Of a stretch of DNA of 64,000 nucleotides, positions 8,879-20,022 are shown in pieces (positions within the stretch are counted from its first letter, which is position 1; each line of letters opens with the position of its first letter). This DNA is from JAWWPG01 sp037719575. GTDB taxonomy: Bacteria; Actinomycetota; Actinomycetes; Propionibacteriales; Nocardioidaceae. The stretch lies in contig JBBJMF010000001.1 of the NCBI GenBank assembly GCA_037719575.1, positions 31,843 to 95,842 on the forward strand, in the 5' to 3' direction. Both the position numbers and the translations under genes were made by a program. The notes beneath the pieces were generated by a model. It had not been told where the DNA came from. It worked only from the letters and a program-made list of their open reading frames with translations, and searched no databases.

Positions 8879-10419
8879 TTCGGCGCTCCCTCGGGGCTCG
8901 TCGCGACCGTGGGGGCCGGGTCGGTGACATCGACGCGGTCGAGCAGCGACGTCACGGTTGGGTTGAGCGCGTCGAGCGCCGGCTTCGGGAAGAAGCCCAG
9001 GACGACGATCAGCGCCAGCAGCGGCGCCAGCGCCGCCACCTCACGCGGCCTGAGGTCGCGGAGGTGCTTGGTGGACTCTCGCACCGGCCCCGTCATCGTG
9101 CGCTGGTACATCAGCAGGATGTAGAGCGCGGCGAGCACGATGCCCAGCGTGGCGATCACCGCCGCCACGACCGACGTCGAGAAGGTGCCCGCGAGCACGA
9201 GGAACTCGCTGACGAACGGCGACAAGCCGGGAAGCGACAGGCTCGACAAACCCGCCACCATGAACGTGCCCGCAAGAACCGGCGCTACCTTCTCCACCCC
9301 GCCGTAGTCGCTGATCATCTTCGACCCTCGCCTGCTGATGAGGAACCCCGTGACGAGGAACAGCGCTCCGGTCGACAGCCCGTGGTTGAACATGTAGAGC
9401 GCTGCGCCGGCCTGAGACGTCGAGGTCAGCGCGAAGATGCCCAGCACGATGAAACCGAAGTGCGAGATCGAGGTGTAGGCGATGAGCCGCCTGATGTCGT
9501 TCTGACCGATGGCCAGCAGGGCACCGTAGATCACCGAGAACACCGCGAACGCCATCACGACCGGGCTCGCCCAGCGCGACGCCTCCGGGAACAACCCCAG
9601 GCAGAAGCGCATCATCCCGAACGTGCCGATCTTGTCGAGGATGCTGACGAGCAGCACCGACGTTCCCGGCGTCGCCTCGCTGGCCGCGTCCGGCAGCCAC
9701 GTGTGCAGCGGCCACATCGGTGCCTTGACCGCGAAGGCGACGAAGAACCCCAGGAAGAGCCATCGCCCGGTGTCCCGGCCGATGGGCATACTCATCAGGT
9801 CCTGCAGCAGGTACGACGGTCCGCCTGCCGTCCTCGACGAGACGACGTACAGGCCGATGACGGAGGCCAGCATCAGGAGGCCGCCGAAGAGGCTGTAGAG
9901 CAGGAACTTGACCGCCGCGTAGGACCGCTGGGGACCACCGAAGCCGCCGATGAGGAAGTAGATCGGGATCAGCGTCGCCTCGAACAGCACGTAGAACAAG
10001 AACACGTCCGTCGCCGCGAACACCCCGACCGAAAGGCCTTCGACGCTGAGCATCAGCGCGAGAAACGCGTTCACGCTCCAGCGAGCCTCATCGGCGTCGT
10101 TCCACGAGGCGAGGATCACCACGGGTGTGAGGATCGTGGTCAGCAGCACGAGCACCAGGCCCAGCCCGTCGACCCCCAGGGCGTAGTGCGCGCCGAACGA
10201 GCTGATCCAGTCGTGCTCCTCGACGAACTGGAAACCGCCGTCGGTGTCGTACTGCGCGGCCACCACGATCGACAACACCAGCACGGCAGCTGAGAAGCCG
10301 AGCGCAACCTGCTTGGGCATTGCCCCGCCCCGGGGCAGCGCCATCAGCGCCATCGCGCCCACGAGGGGGAGCACGGCCAGGATGGTCAGCCAGGGAAGCA
10401 AGCCCGTGGACCCGTTCAT
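8875..10419 (-). CDS. nuoM: NADH-quinone oxidoreductase subunit M
   Basis: A 514-residue antiporter-like subunit of the complex I membrane arm. Recognisable segments are the LFYVLFEATLIPIYFLIGG helix with its conserved glutamate, KAPMWPLHTWLPDAASEATP, and RLIAYTSISHFGF. The start is ATG 10419, overlapping the nuoL stop by 4 nt. The last residues are polar and Pro-rich, as usual in actinobacteria. Confidence 0.96.
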   Translation of the reverse strand: MNGSTGLLPWLTILAVLPLVGAMALMALPRGGAMPKQVALGFSAAVLVLSIVVAAQYDTDGGFQFVEEHDWISSFGAHYALGVDGLGLVLVLLTTILTPVVILASWNDADEARWSVNAFLALMLSVEGLSVGVFAATDVFLFYVLFEATLIPIYFLIGGFGGPQRSYAAVKFLLYSLFGGLLMLASVIGLYVVSSRTAGGPSYLLQDLMSMPIGRDTGRWLFLGFFVAFAVKAPMWPLHTWLPDAASEATPGTSVLLVSILDKIGTFGMMRFCLGLFPEASRWASPVVMAFAVFSVIYGALLAIGQNDIRRLIAYTSISHFGFIVLGIFALTSTSQAGAALYMFNHGLSTGALFLVTGFLISRRGSKMISDYGGVEKVAPVLAGTFMVAGLSSLSLPGLSPFVSEFLVLAGTFSTSVVAAVIATLGIVLAALYILLMYQRTMTGPVRESTKHLRDLRPREVAALAPLLALIVVLGFFPKPALDALNPTVTSLLDRVDVTDPAPTVATSPEGAPK

Positions 10420-12296
10420 CCGAGTCTCACCGCCAGCATGACCAGGACCACAAGTGCCGAGCCACCGAGCATCGACAGCGCGTAGGACCGCACGAAGCCG
10501 TTCTGCACGCGCCGGACCCGCCCGGAGGTGCCGCCGATCAGTGCCGCGAGGCCGTTGACCATCCCGTCGACCTTTCGGTTGTCGAAGAACACCAGCGACC
10601 GCGTGAGGTACTCGCCGGGACGCATCAGGGCTGCCTCGTTGAGCGCATCACCGTAGAGGTCGGCACGCGCAGCCCTGGTGAAGAGCGACACCCGCTCGGG
10701 CGCGGTCTGCGGAACCCTTTGCCGCATGTACATGATGTAGGCGATCGCGATCCCGATCGCCACCACGGCGAGAACGATGAGCTGGATCAGCCAAGCGGCG
10801 ATCGGCAGGCTGGTCTCGCCCTCCGCGCCGACGACCGGCTCGAGCCAGTTCTGGATCCAGCCACCGAGCAGCAGCACACCGCCAAGCGCCGAGAGCACCG
10901 CCAGGACCACGAGCGGACCCGTCATCACCGGGGATGACTCGTGCGGGTGGGCCTGCTTTGCCCAGCGCTTCTCGCTGACGAACGTCATGATCATCAGCCG
11001 GGTCATGTAGAAGGCGGTGATCCCGGCGCCGAGGACAGTCCCGATGCCCACGATGAGGTTGTCGTGGAACGCGGCCTCGATGATCTTGTCCTTCGACCAG
11101 AAGCCCGAGAAGCCGGGGAAGCCGATGATCGCGAGATAGCCGCACGCGAACGTCAGGAACGTCACCGGCATGACCCGCTGCAGCGCGCCGTACCGACGCA
11201 TGTCGACCTCGTCGTCCATCGCATGCATGACCGAACCCGCTCCGAGGAACAGGTTGGCCTTGAAGAAGCCGTGGGTCAGGAGGTGGAAGATCGCGAAGAC
11301 GTATCCGGCCGGGCCGATCCCGGCAGCCAGCATCATGTAGCCGATCTGGCTCATCGTCGAGCCGGCGAGGGCCTTCTTGATGTCGTCCTTCGCGCAGCCG
11401 ATCACCGCACCCCACAGCAGCGTCACCAGCCCGACGACGACCACGGCCGTCTGCGCGGTCTCGGTCTCGGCGTAGACGAAGCTCGACCGGACCACCAGGT
11501 AGACGCCCGCCGTCACCATGGTCGCGGCATGGATGAGCGCCGAGACCGGGGTCGGGCCCTCCATGGCGTCGAGCAGCCAGCTCTGCAGCGGCACCTGCGC
11601 CGACTTCCCACAGGCGCCGAGCAGCAGGAGGAGCCCGAGCACCGTCGCCGTCCCGTTCGAGACCTGGCCCACGCCGGACGCGACGGCACCGAACGAGCTG
11701 CTGCCGAACGACGCGAACATCAGCATGATCGCGAGCGCCATGCCCACGTCACCGACCCGGTTCACGATGAACGCCTTCTTCGCGGCGACCGCTGCGGTGT
11801 TCTTCTGCTGCCAGAAGCCGATCAGCAGGTACGACGCGAGGCCGACGCCCTCCCATCCGACGAACAGCGCCAGGTAGTCGTTGGCGAGCACCAGCGTGAG
11901 CATCGCCGCGACGAAGAGGTTGAGGTAGCCGAAGAAGCGCCGCCGCCGCTCGTCGTGCTCCATGTAGCCGATCGAATAGATGTGGATCAGGCTGCCGACA
12001 CCGGTGATCAGCAGCACGAACACCGCCGACAGCTGGTCGAAGAGCAGGTCGACGCTGACGTGGTAGCCAGCGCCGGCGTCGCCCGCGCTGAACCACGAGT
12101 AGACGTGCTGGTGCAGCGGTGCCTCGGGGTTGTCGCGCAGCTTGAGGAAGGCGACGACCCCGAGCACGAAGGACGCCAGCGGGGCCGCCGTACCCAGCAG
12201 ATGCCCCCAGGCATCGGTGAGCCTGCCGCCGACCAGCAGGATCGCGGCACTCGCCGCGGGGATCGCGATGACGAGGTAGAGAAGGCTGAAGTTCAC
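10416..12296 (-). CDS. nuoL: NADH-quinone oxidoreductase subunit L
   Basis: A 626-residue distal proton-pumping subunit with the long C-terminal lateral helix. Conserved features include FVGWEGVGLASYLLIGFW, KSAQVPLQSWLLDAMEGPTPVSALIHAATMV (here in shortened reference), and the quinone-antiporter core with GSTMSQIGYM. The start is GTG 12296, 15 nt after nuoK. The C-terminal end carries RRVQNGFVRSYAL, typical of the actinobacterial protein. In the cell it sits at the far end of the membrane arm. Confidence 0.96.
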   Translation of the reverse strand: MNFSLLYLVIAIPAASAAILLVGGRLTDAWGHLLGTAAPLASFVLGVVAFLKLRDNPEAPLHQHVYSWFSAGDAGAGYHVSVDLLFDQLSAVFVLLITGVGSLIHIYSIGYMEHDERRRRFFGYLNLFVAAMLTLVLANDYLALFVGWEGVGLASYLLIGFWQQKNTAAVAAKKAFIVNRVGDVGMALAIMLMFASFGSSSFGAVASGVGQVSNGTATVLGLLLLLGACGKSAQVPLQSWLLDAMEGPTPVSALIHAATMVTAGVYLVVRSSFVYAETETAQTAVVVVGLVTLLWGAVIGCAKDDIKKALAGSTMSQIGYMMLAAGIGPAGYVFAIFHLLTHGFFKANLFLGAGSVMHAMDDEVDMRRYGALQRVMPVTFLTFACGYLAIIGFPGFSGFWSKDKIIEAAFHDNLIVGIGTVLGAGITAFYMTRLMIMTFVSEKRWAKQAHPHESSPVMTGPLVVLAVLSALGGVLLLGGWIQNWLEPVVGAEGETSLPIAAWLIQLIVLAVVAIGIAIAYIMYMRQRVPQTAPERVSLFTRAARADLYGDALNEAALMRPGEYLTRSLVFFDNRKVDGMVNGLAALIGGTSGRVRRVQNGFVRSYALSMLGGSALVVLVMLAVRLG

Positions 12297-12311
12297 GAGA
12301 GCCGCTCCATC

Positions 12312-12611
12312 TCAGTACTTCAGCAGGCTGGCGTCATCGACGCTGGCCGATCGGCGGGTACGGAAGATCGTCATGAGGATGGCGAGGCCCACGACGACCT
12401 CGGCGGCGGCCACGACCATCACGAAGAAGGCGGCGATCTGACCGTCGAGGTTGCCGTGCTGGCGGGCGAACGTGACGAAGGCGAGGTTGCTGGCGTTCAA
12501 CATCAGCTCGACGCACATGAAGACGACGATCGCGTTGCGCCGGACCAGAACGCCGACGGCACCGATGGAGAAGAGCAGCGCGGAGAGCACCAGGAACGGT
12601 GTCGTGCTCAC
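12312..12611 (-). CDS. nuoK: NADH-quinone oxidoreductase subunit K
   Basis: A 99-residue three-helix membrane subunit. The second helix reads VFMCVELMLNASNLAFV with the conserved glutamate, and the third has VAAAEVVVGLAILM with the second one, both on the proton path. The start is GTG 12611, overlapping nuoJ by 4 nt. The length is the usual about 100 residues. Confidence 0.96.
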   Translation of the reverse strand: MSTTPFLVLSALLFSIGAVGVLVRRNAIVVFMCVELMLNASNLAFVTFARQHGNLDGQIAAFFVMVVAAAEVVVGLAILMTIFRTRRSASVDDASLLKY

Positions 12612-13423
12612 GACTCGTCTCCCTCGATCGGAGTGCCGTGGTGACCTTGGAGGCGTTGGACCGGGTCTGGCTCGATCGGCTCCGGCAGGGTATCCACGCT
12701 CTCCTCCGACACGATCCCCGGAACGACCTCGCGGACCGTGCCGCGGGCCCGCATGACCCGCGAGATCGAGAGCTCGGAGATGCTGCCGTCGGGCAGCAGG
12801 GCAGGCGTGTCGACCGAGTTGTGACGAGCAAAGACCCCCGACGTGGGCAGCGGACCGGGGTGGACGCCGTCGCTGGCGTACTCGCGCATCCGCTGCTCGA
12901 CCATGTCACGCTGCGTCGGCTTCGGGGTGAGCCGCTCGCGGTGAGCCAGCACCATCGCGCCGAGAGCAGCGGTGATCAGCAACGCGCTGGTGACCTCGAA
13001 CGCGAAGACGTAGCGGCTGAAGAGCAGCTCGGCGAGACCGGGGACGTTGCCGTCGAGTTCCACCTTCCCCAGGCCGACGACGGCTCCGACCGTCGACTGC
13101 GTGATGCCGAGGATCAGCAGCGCCGCGAACACCACACCCGCCACGACCGCCGCCACCCGCTGCCCGCGGATCGTCTCGACGAGAGAGTCCGCGGAGTCGA
13201 CGCCGACCAGCATCAGGACGAACAGGAACAGCATGAGCACGGCGCCCGTGTAGACGATGATCTGGACGGCGAAGAGGAACGGCGCGTCCTGCACGGCATA
13301 CAGCACGGCGAGGGACACCATCACGACAGCCAGGAGCAGCGCGGAGTGGACCGCGCTGCGGACCGCGACCATGCCGACCGCGCAGAGGACCATGACCGGG
13401 GCCAGCACCCAGAAGACGATCAT
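12608..13423 (-). CDS. nuoJ: NADH-quinone oxidoreductase subunit J
   Basis: A 271-residue membrane subunit. The first about 165 residues hold five helices, including FLFAVQIIVYTGAVLMLFLFVLML (quoted in part: QIIVYTGAVLML), which contains the family signature next to the quinone tunnel. The last about 100 residues are a polar tail with DMVEQRMREYASDGVHPGP, usual in actinobacteria and absent from the shorter E. coli protein. The true start is ATG 13423 (MIVFWVLAP), overlapping nuoI by 4 nt; the frame stays open upstream only as a shadow. Confidence 0.94.
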   Translation of the reverse strand: MIVFWVLAPVMVLCAVGMVAVRSAVHSALLLAVVMVSLAVLYAVQDAPFLFAVQIIVYTGAVLMLFLFVLMLVGVDSADSLVETIRGQRVAAVVAGVVFAALLILGITQSTVGAVVGLGKVELDGNVPGLAELLFSRYVFAFEVTSALLITAALGAMVLAHRERLTPKPTQRDMVEQRMREYASDGVHPGPLPTSGVFARHNSVDTPALLPDGSISELSISRVMRARGTVREVVPGIVSEESVDTLPEPIEPDPVQRLQGHHGTPIEGDES

Positions 13424-13983
13424 GCCGGCACCTCCCCCTCGGTCTCCCGGTCCCCGCGCGTGGCCACCGCGCCGGCACCGAGATAGTAGGCCGCCGCGTC
13501 GTCTCCGAGACGCATCGCGTGCGGGGGGTCCTCCATGCCCGGGAGAAGGGGGGCCAACAGGTCCTGCTTCTCGTAGATCAGCGACTCCCGGCTGGAGTCG
13601 GCGAGCTCGTACTCGTTGGTCATCGTGAGGGCCCTCGTCGGGCAGGCCTCGATGCAGAGCCCGCACAGGATGCAGCGGAGGTAGTTGATCTGGTAGACGC
13701 GACCGTAACGCTCCCCCGGCGAGTAGCGCTCCCCGTCGGACTCGTTGTCGGCACCCTCGACGTAGATCGCATCTGCCGGGCAGGCCCAGGCACAGAGCTC
13801 GCACCCGATGCACTTCTCCAGGCCGTCGGGCCACCGGTTCAGCTGGTGCCGTCCGTGGAAGCGCGGCGCCGTCGCCTTCTTTTCGAATGGGTACTCCTCC
13901 GTGACCACACCCTTGAACATGGTCCGGAAGGTCACCCCGAACCCGGCGACCGGGTCCCAGAACTGCTCCTTGAGGCTAGCCAC
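13420..13983 (-). CDS. nuoI: NADH-quinone oxidoreductase subunit I
   Basis: A 187-residue ferredoxin-like subunit holding two [4Fe-4S] clusters (N6a, N6b). Cluster cysteines are C58, C61, C64, C68 (CIGCELCAWACP) and C104, C107, C110, C114 (CILCGLCIEACP). It passes electrons from NuoG toward NuoB at the base of the peripheral arm. I start at GTG 13983 (VASLKEQFWDP), which overlaps the nuoH stop by 8 nt; the upstream extension is not family-like. Confidence 0.95.
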   Translation of the reverse strand: MASLKEQFWDPVAGFGVTFRTMFKGVVTEEYPFEKKATAPRFHGRHQLNRWPDGLEKCIGCELCAWACPADAIYVEGADNESDGERYSPGERYGRVYQINYLRCILCGLCIEACPTRALTMTNEYELADSSRESLIYEKQDLLAPLLPGMEDPPHAMRLGDDAAAYYLGAGAVATRGDRETEGEVPA

Positions 13984-15244
13984 GGATGCTCTCCCCTGCC
14001 TTCGACTCGTCGGTGGGCATCGGCGGGACCGGGTAGCCGCCGGCATATGCGTCCGGCGTGGCGGGCTCGGGCGTCGGTGCCTCGTCGTCCTTGGACTCCC
14101 CGACGAAGCCGAGCAGCAGGAAGACCACCACGGCCACCGCGGCGGCCCCGATCAGCCACGTGCGGTCGATCGGGCCCTCGAGGCTGATCGTGCGGATGCA
14201 GCCGACGGCAACGATCCACACCAGCGCCAGCGGGATGAGAACCTTCCAACCGAACTTCATGAACTGGTCGTAGCGCAGTCGCGGCAGCGTGCCGCGCAGC
14301 CAGATGAAGAAGAAGACAAAGGCCAGCACCTTCCCGAAGAACCAGAGCAGCGGCCAGTAGTCCTGGTTGGCCCCGTCCCAGATCGACAAGGGCCACGGGG
14401 CGCGCCAGCCACCGAGGAACAGCGTCGTGGCGAGCATCGAGACCGTCACCATGTTGATGTACTCGGCGAGGAAGAAGAACGCGAACTTGATCGAGGAGTA
14501 CTCGGTGTGGAAGCCGCCGACGAGCTCGCCCTCAGCCTCGGGCAGGTCGAACGGTGCGCGGTTGGTCTCACCCACCATGGCGATCAGGTAGATGACGAAC
14601 GACGGCAGCAGGATCACCGCGTACCACAGGTCGCCCTGGGCGTCGACGATGCCGGACGTGGAGAGCGAGCCCGAGTACAGGAAGACCGCCACGAACGACA
14701 ACCCCATCGCCACCTCGTACGAGATGACCTGCGCCGACGAGCGCAGTGCTCCGAGCAGCGAGTACGTCGACCCGCTGGACCAGCCGGCGAGCACGATGCC
14801 GTAGATGCCCACCGAGGCGATGGCGAGCACGTAGAGCACGCCGACCGGGAGGTCCGTGAGCTGCAGACGGGTGTGCACGTCGCTGAACGGGACCCGAACC
14901 TCCGGGCCGAAGGGGATCACCGCGACGGCCATGAACGCCGGGATCGCCGAGAGCAGCGGCGCGACGATGTAGACGACCTTGTCGACCGCCTTCGGGATGA
15001 TGTCCTCCTTCAACATCAGCTTGACCCCGTCGGCCAAACTCTGGAGGAGACCGAACGGACCATGCACGTTCGGGCCGAGCCGGTGCTGCATGCGCGCCAC
15101 GAGCCGGCGCTCGAACCAGATGTTGAAGAGGGTGAACAGCAGCATGATGACGAACGCGAGCACGACCTTGATGACGATGACCCACCAGGGGTCGTGCCCG
15201 AACGCGCTCAGGTCGTCGTCGGCCAGGACGACTGTGCCTGTCAT
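13976..15244 (-). CDS. nuoH: NADH-quinone oxidoreductase subunit H
   Basis: A 422-residue membrane subunit that forms the quinone-binding chamber. Conserved loops are visible: ERRLVARMQHRLGPNVHGP near residue 45, the cytosolic loop FDLPEAEGELVGGFHTEYSS with its glutamates near 235, and LRYDQFMKFGWK. The C-terminal about 50 residues are a Pro/Glu-rich soluble tail. ATG 15244 overlaps the nuoG stop by 4 nt. Confidence 0.96.
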   Translation of the reverse strand: MTGTVVLADDDLSAFGHDPWWVIVIKVVLAFVIMLLFTLFNIWFERRLVARMQHRLGPNVHGPFGLLQSLADGVKLMLKEDIIPKAVDKVVYIVAPLLSAIPAFMAVAVIPFGPEVRVPFSDVHTRLQLTDLPVGVLYVLAIASVGIYGIVLAGWSSGSTYSLLGALRSSAQVISYEVAMGLSFVAVFLYSGSLSTSGIVDAQGDLWYAVILLPSFVIYLIAMVGETNRAPFDLPEAEGELVGGFHTEYSSIKFAFFFLAEYINMVTVSMLATTLFLGGWRAPWPLSIWDGANQDYWPLLWFFGKVLAFVFFFIWLRGTLPRLRYDQFMKFGWKVLIPLALVWIVAVGCIRTISLEGPIDRTWLIGAAAVAVVVFLLLGFVGESKDDEAPTPEPATPDAYAGGYPVPPMPTDESKAGESIRG

Positions 15245-17729
15245 CGCGCGACTCCTCCCTCGACCCAGACCACGTCGCCGGCACCGACGCCGAGGTTTCT
15301 GCGCACGTTGCTGCCTGCGCTGTTCGACGGTAGCCAGACCTGGCCCGCATCGATGTCGCCGACCGCCGCTGGAACCAGGATGGACCCCGTCCTGGTCGCC
15401 ACACTGACAGCCTCGCCCTCACGGACCCCGAGCGCCTCGAGCGTCGCGGCCGACAGGACGGCCACGAGCCGTCTCCCGGTGGCCCGCAGCGCGTCGTCGC
15501 CATCGACACCTCGGCTGTCGTCGACGAGCATCCGCCACGTCGAGAGCACGAGAGGCGTACCGGGCGGTGACCCGTGCTGCTCGCTGTCACTCAGCGCCGT
15601 CGTCGCCGTGGGCGAGTGGGGCACCGTGGACGCGTTGCCGTCCGGCGTCACAGGGGCGTCTGTCTGCCCGTCCCACGGACCCAGCTCCGTCATGTCCGTG
15701 CGGGCGTCCGCGATCGAGGCGAACCCGAGCGGGTGGCCGACCTCGTCGGCGATCCCGGACAGCACCCGCACATCGGTGAGCGCCTGCGTCGCCAGGACCC
15801 GGTCGAACGTCCTGACCCGGCCCTCCCAGTTGACGAACGAGCCCTCCTTCTCGGCGACTGGAGCCACGGGCAGCACGACGTCGGCGCGATCGGTGACGTC
15901 GGAGGCCCGCACCTCGAGGCTCACGAGGAACCCCACCGCGTCGAGAGCCTGGCGGGCCAGCACGGGGTCCGGCAGGTCGTCGACCTCGACCCCACCGACG
16001 ACCAGGGCGTGGAGGTCACCGGCAGCCGCCGCGCCGAGCATCTGCAGACCGTCGAGTCCCGGGACCGACGGCAGGGTGTCCACGCCCCAGGCAGCCGCGA
16101 TGTCCACCCGGGCGGCCGCCTGGTCGAGGGGGCGACCACCGGGCAGCAGCGTGGGCAGGGCGCCCGCCTCGAGAGCGCCCCGCTCGCCGGCCCGCCGAGG
16201 CACCCAGCCGAGCCTGGCGCCCGTCGACGAGGCGAGCGCCGCCACCGCCTGCAGCGCGCCGGGCGATGATGCCATCCGCTCGCCGACGAGGATCACGCCA
16301 CCGCTGTCAAGGGCGACGTCAGGGTTCGTGGCGATCGCCTCGACGACCGCCGTCTCCTTGCCGGGTACCGCCGCCAGCAGCCGTCCGTCGAGCTTGGTCA
16401 GGCCGTTCGAGGTGTGGGACGCAACCGAGTAGACGCGCACACCGTGAGCCCGCACGGCCTTGCGGAGCCGGAGGAAGACGATCGGCGACTCCTCCTCGGG
16501 CTCGAACCCGACGAGGACGACGGCGTTGGCGCGCTCGAGGTCGGCGTACGTCGGACCCTGCCTGGTGGCGACGTGCGCGAGGAGGAAGTCCGCCTCCGCG
16601 CCGGACGCCGCGCGAGCGCGGAAGTCGATGTTGTTGGTGCCGAGGACCACTCGGGCGAACTTGCTGTAGGCATACGCGTCCTCGGCCGTCAGCCGGCCGC
16701 CGGTCAGTACCCCGACAGCCGTTCCCGCAGCAGCCAGACCTCGCGCAGCTACCGCGAGGGCCTCGGGCCACGAAGACCCGCGCATCTCGCCGGTCTCCTC
16801 GTCGCGGACCATCGGGCTCGTGAGCCGGTCGCCTACCCGCGTCGACATGAAGCCGAAGCGGCCCTTGTCGCAGTTCCACTCCTCGTTGACCTCAGGGTCG
16901 TTGCCAGCGAGCCGCCGCATCACCTTGCCCCGGCGATGGTCGGTGCGCAGGGCGCAGCCGGACGCGCAGTGCTCGCACACGGACGGCTGCGACACGAGAT
17001 CGAACGGCCGCGAGCGGAAGCGGTAGGCGGCGGACGTCAGGGCGCCGACCGGGCAGATCTGGATCGTGTTGCCGGAGAAGTAGGACTCGAACGGCTCCAA
17101 CTCATAGATGGCTACCTGCTGGAACGCTCCGCGTTCCAGCATGTCGATCATCGGGTCGCCGGCGATCTGCTGGCTGAAGCGGGTGCACCGGGCACAGAGC
17201 ACGCAGCGCTCCCGGTCGAGCAGGACCTGGGCAGAGATGCTGATCGGCTTCGGGAACGTGCGCTTGGTCTCGAGGAAGCGTGACTCACCCCGCCCGTTGG
17301 TCATGGCCTGGTTCTGCAGCGGGCACTCGCCGCCCTTGTCGCAGACCGGACAGTCCAGCGGGTGGTTGACGAGCAGGAACTCCATGATCCCCTGCTGGGC
17401 CTTGTCGGCCACCGGGGACGTCTTCTGGGTGCGCACGACCATGCCGGGTGCGACCGGGATCGTGCAGGACGCCTGCGGCTTCGGGAGCGGGCGCCCGTTG
17501 CCGGCGTCCGGCACGTCCACAAGGCACTGCCGGCAGGCCCCGACCGGATCGAGCAGGGGGTGGTCGCAGAACCGCGGGATCTGGACGCCGACCTGCTCGG
17601 CGGCCCGGATGATCAACGTGCCCTCGGGGACCGTGACCTCGACGTCGTCGATCGTGAGCGTCACGGTCTTGACCACCTGCTGCGTCTGCCCGCCCGGTGC
17701 CAGCTGGCTCTGTGCGCTGGTGACAGGGG

Positions 17730-17733
<4 letters not shown>
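15241..17733 (-). CDS. nuoG: NADH-quinone oxidoreductase subunit G
   Basis: An 830-residue iron-sulfur subunit of the peripheral arm. It has an N-terminal [2Fe-2S] domain (PRFCDHPLLDPVGACRQCLVDV region), the His/Cys-ligated cluster motif HPLDCPVCDKGGECPLQ, a further cluster motif CVLCARC with ICPVGAL, and then CEHCASGC for the extra N7-type cluster found in many bacteria. The rest is a molybdopterin-oxidoreductase-like fold without cofactor, ending with a Molydop-binding-like domain (LGVREGEAVSVATRTGS). The start ATG 17733 overlaps nuoF by 4 nt. Length is near the actinobacterial norm. Confidence 0.95.
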
Positions 17734-19051
<1,318 letters not shown>

Positions 19052-19055
<4 letters not shown>

Positions 19056-20002
19056 CGCGCGTCCTTGCCCTTGTCCTGGTAGCCGGTTGGCTCTGCACTG
19101 CGCGGACCGGCGTCGTCACCGGCGGGGGTGTCCTGGTCGACGACAGTCTCCGTCTCGGCGCGATGGGTGGTGGACTCTTCGACGGCTTGCATGGTGCTCG
19201 ACCGGTCGGCCGTCGTACCGGTCGAGCGTGAGGTCGACGGGGAGCTCGGCGCAGACCAGCCGTTGGCGCGGGCCAGGTTGAGCCCGACCAGCGTCGCCAG
19301 ACCGCCGACCGGGCCCTCGTCGGCCCGGTCGTCGGGGAAGCCGGCCAGGACGCGTTCCGCCTCCCGCCACGTGCACACACGTGCTCCCCGGGTCGCCTTC
19401 ACAACCTGTCCGCTGCCGAGGTCGTCGACGAGGTCCGTCGCGGACTGGGGCGTCTGGTTGTCGAAGAACTCCCAGTTGACCATCACGACCGGCGCATAGT
19501 CGCAAGCGGCGTTGCACTCGATGTGCTCCAGGGTGATCTTCCCGTCGGAGGTCGTCTCGTCGTTCCCGATGTCGAGGTGGCTCTTGAGCCGGTCGAAGAT
19601 CGCGTCCCCGCCCATGACCGCACAGAGGGTGTTGGTGCACACGCCGACCAGGTAGTCGCCGATGGGACGCCGCTTGTACATCGTGTAGAACGTCGCGACC
19701 GCTGACACCTCGGCGGCGGCGAGACCGAGGATCTTGGCGCAGGCTTCGATCCCCGCGGGCGTCACGAAGCCCTCGCTGCTCTGTACCAGGTGAAGCATCG
19801 GCAACAGCGCCGAGCGGGGCTGGGGGTACCGCGCCACGAGCTCATGCAGCTCCCGAATCGTGGTCTCGGACAATACGGGTTGAACGGATCCACCCGGCGT
19901 CCCCCCGTTCAGGGAAGCACCTGGCGGCGTCGGGCGGGAGGGAGAAGGGTCGGGAACGACACTGTCGCGCCCAGGCACAGAGGAGCCAGGGAATGACGAC
20001 AT
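19052..20002 (-). CDS. nuoE: NADH-quinone oxidoreductase subunit E
   Basis: A 316-residue thioredoxin-fold [2Fe-2S] subunit. Cluster ligands are in GVCTNTLC (near residue 132) and HIECNAACDYAP (near 175). The core is flanked by extensions: about 50 Pro/Ser/Gly-rich residues at the N-terminus and a Ser/Thr/Glu-rich tail of roughly 100 residues at the C-terminus, so it is far longer than the about 170-residue minimal form. I chose ATG 20002, which has GGAGAAG just upstream; an alternative ATG at 20026 overlaps the nuoD stop as ATGA. Confidence 0.93.
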
Positions 20003-20022
20003 GTCTTCTCCGGGGTAGGGCG

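Noticed and set aside
9064..16432. Very long plus-strand open frames (for example 10941-12644 and 13808-16432) through the nuo genes
   Set aside because: They are Arg/His/Asp-rich shadows of nuoG-nuoM with no domain content; the minus-strand frames carry all complex I motifs.
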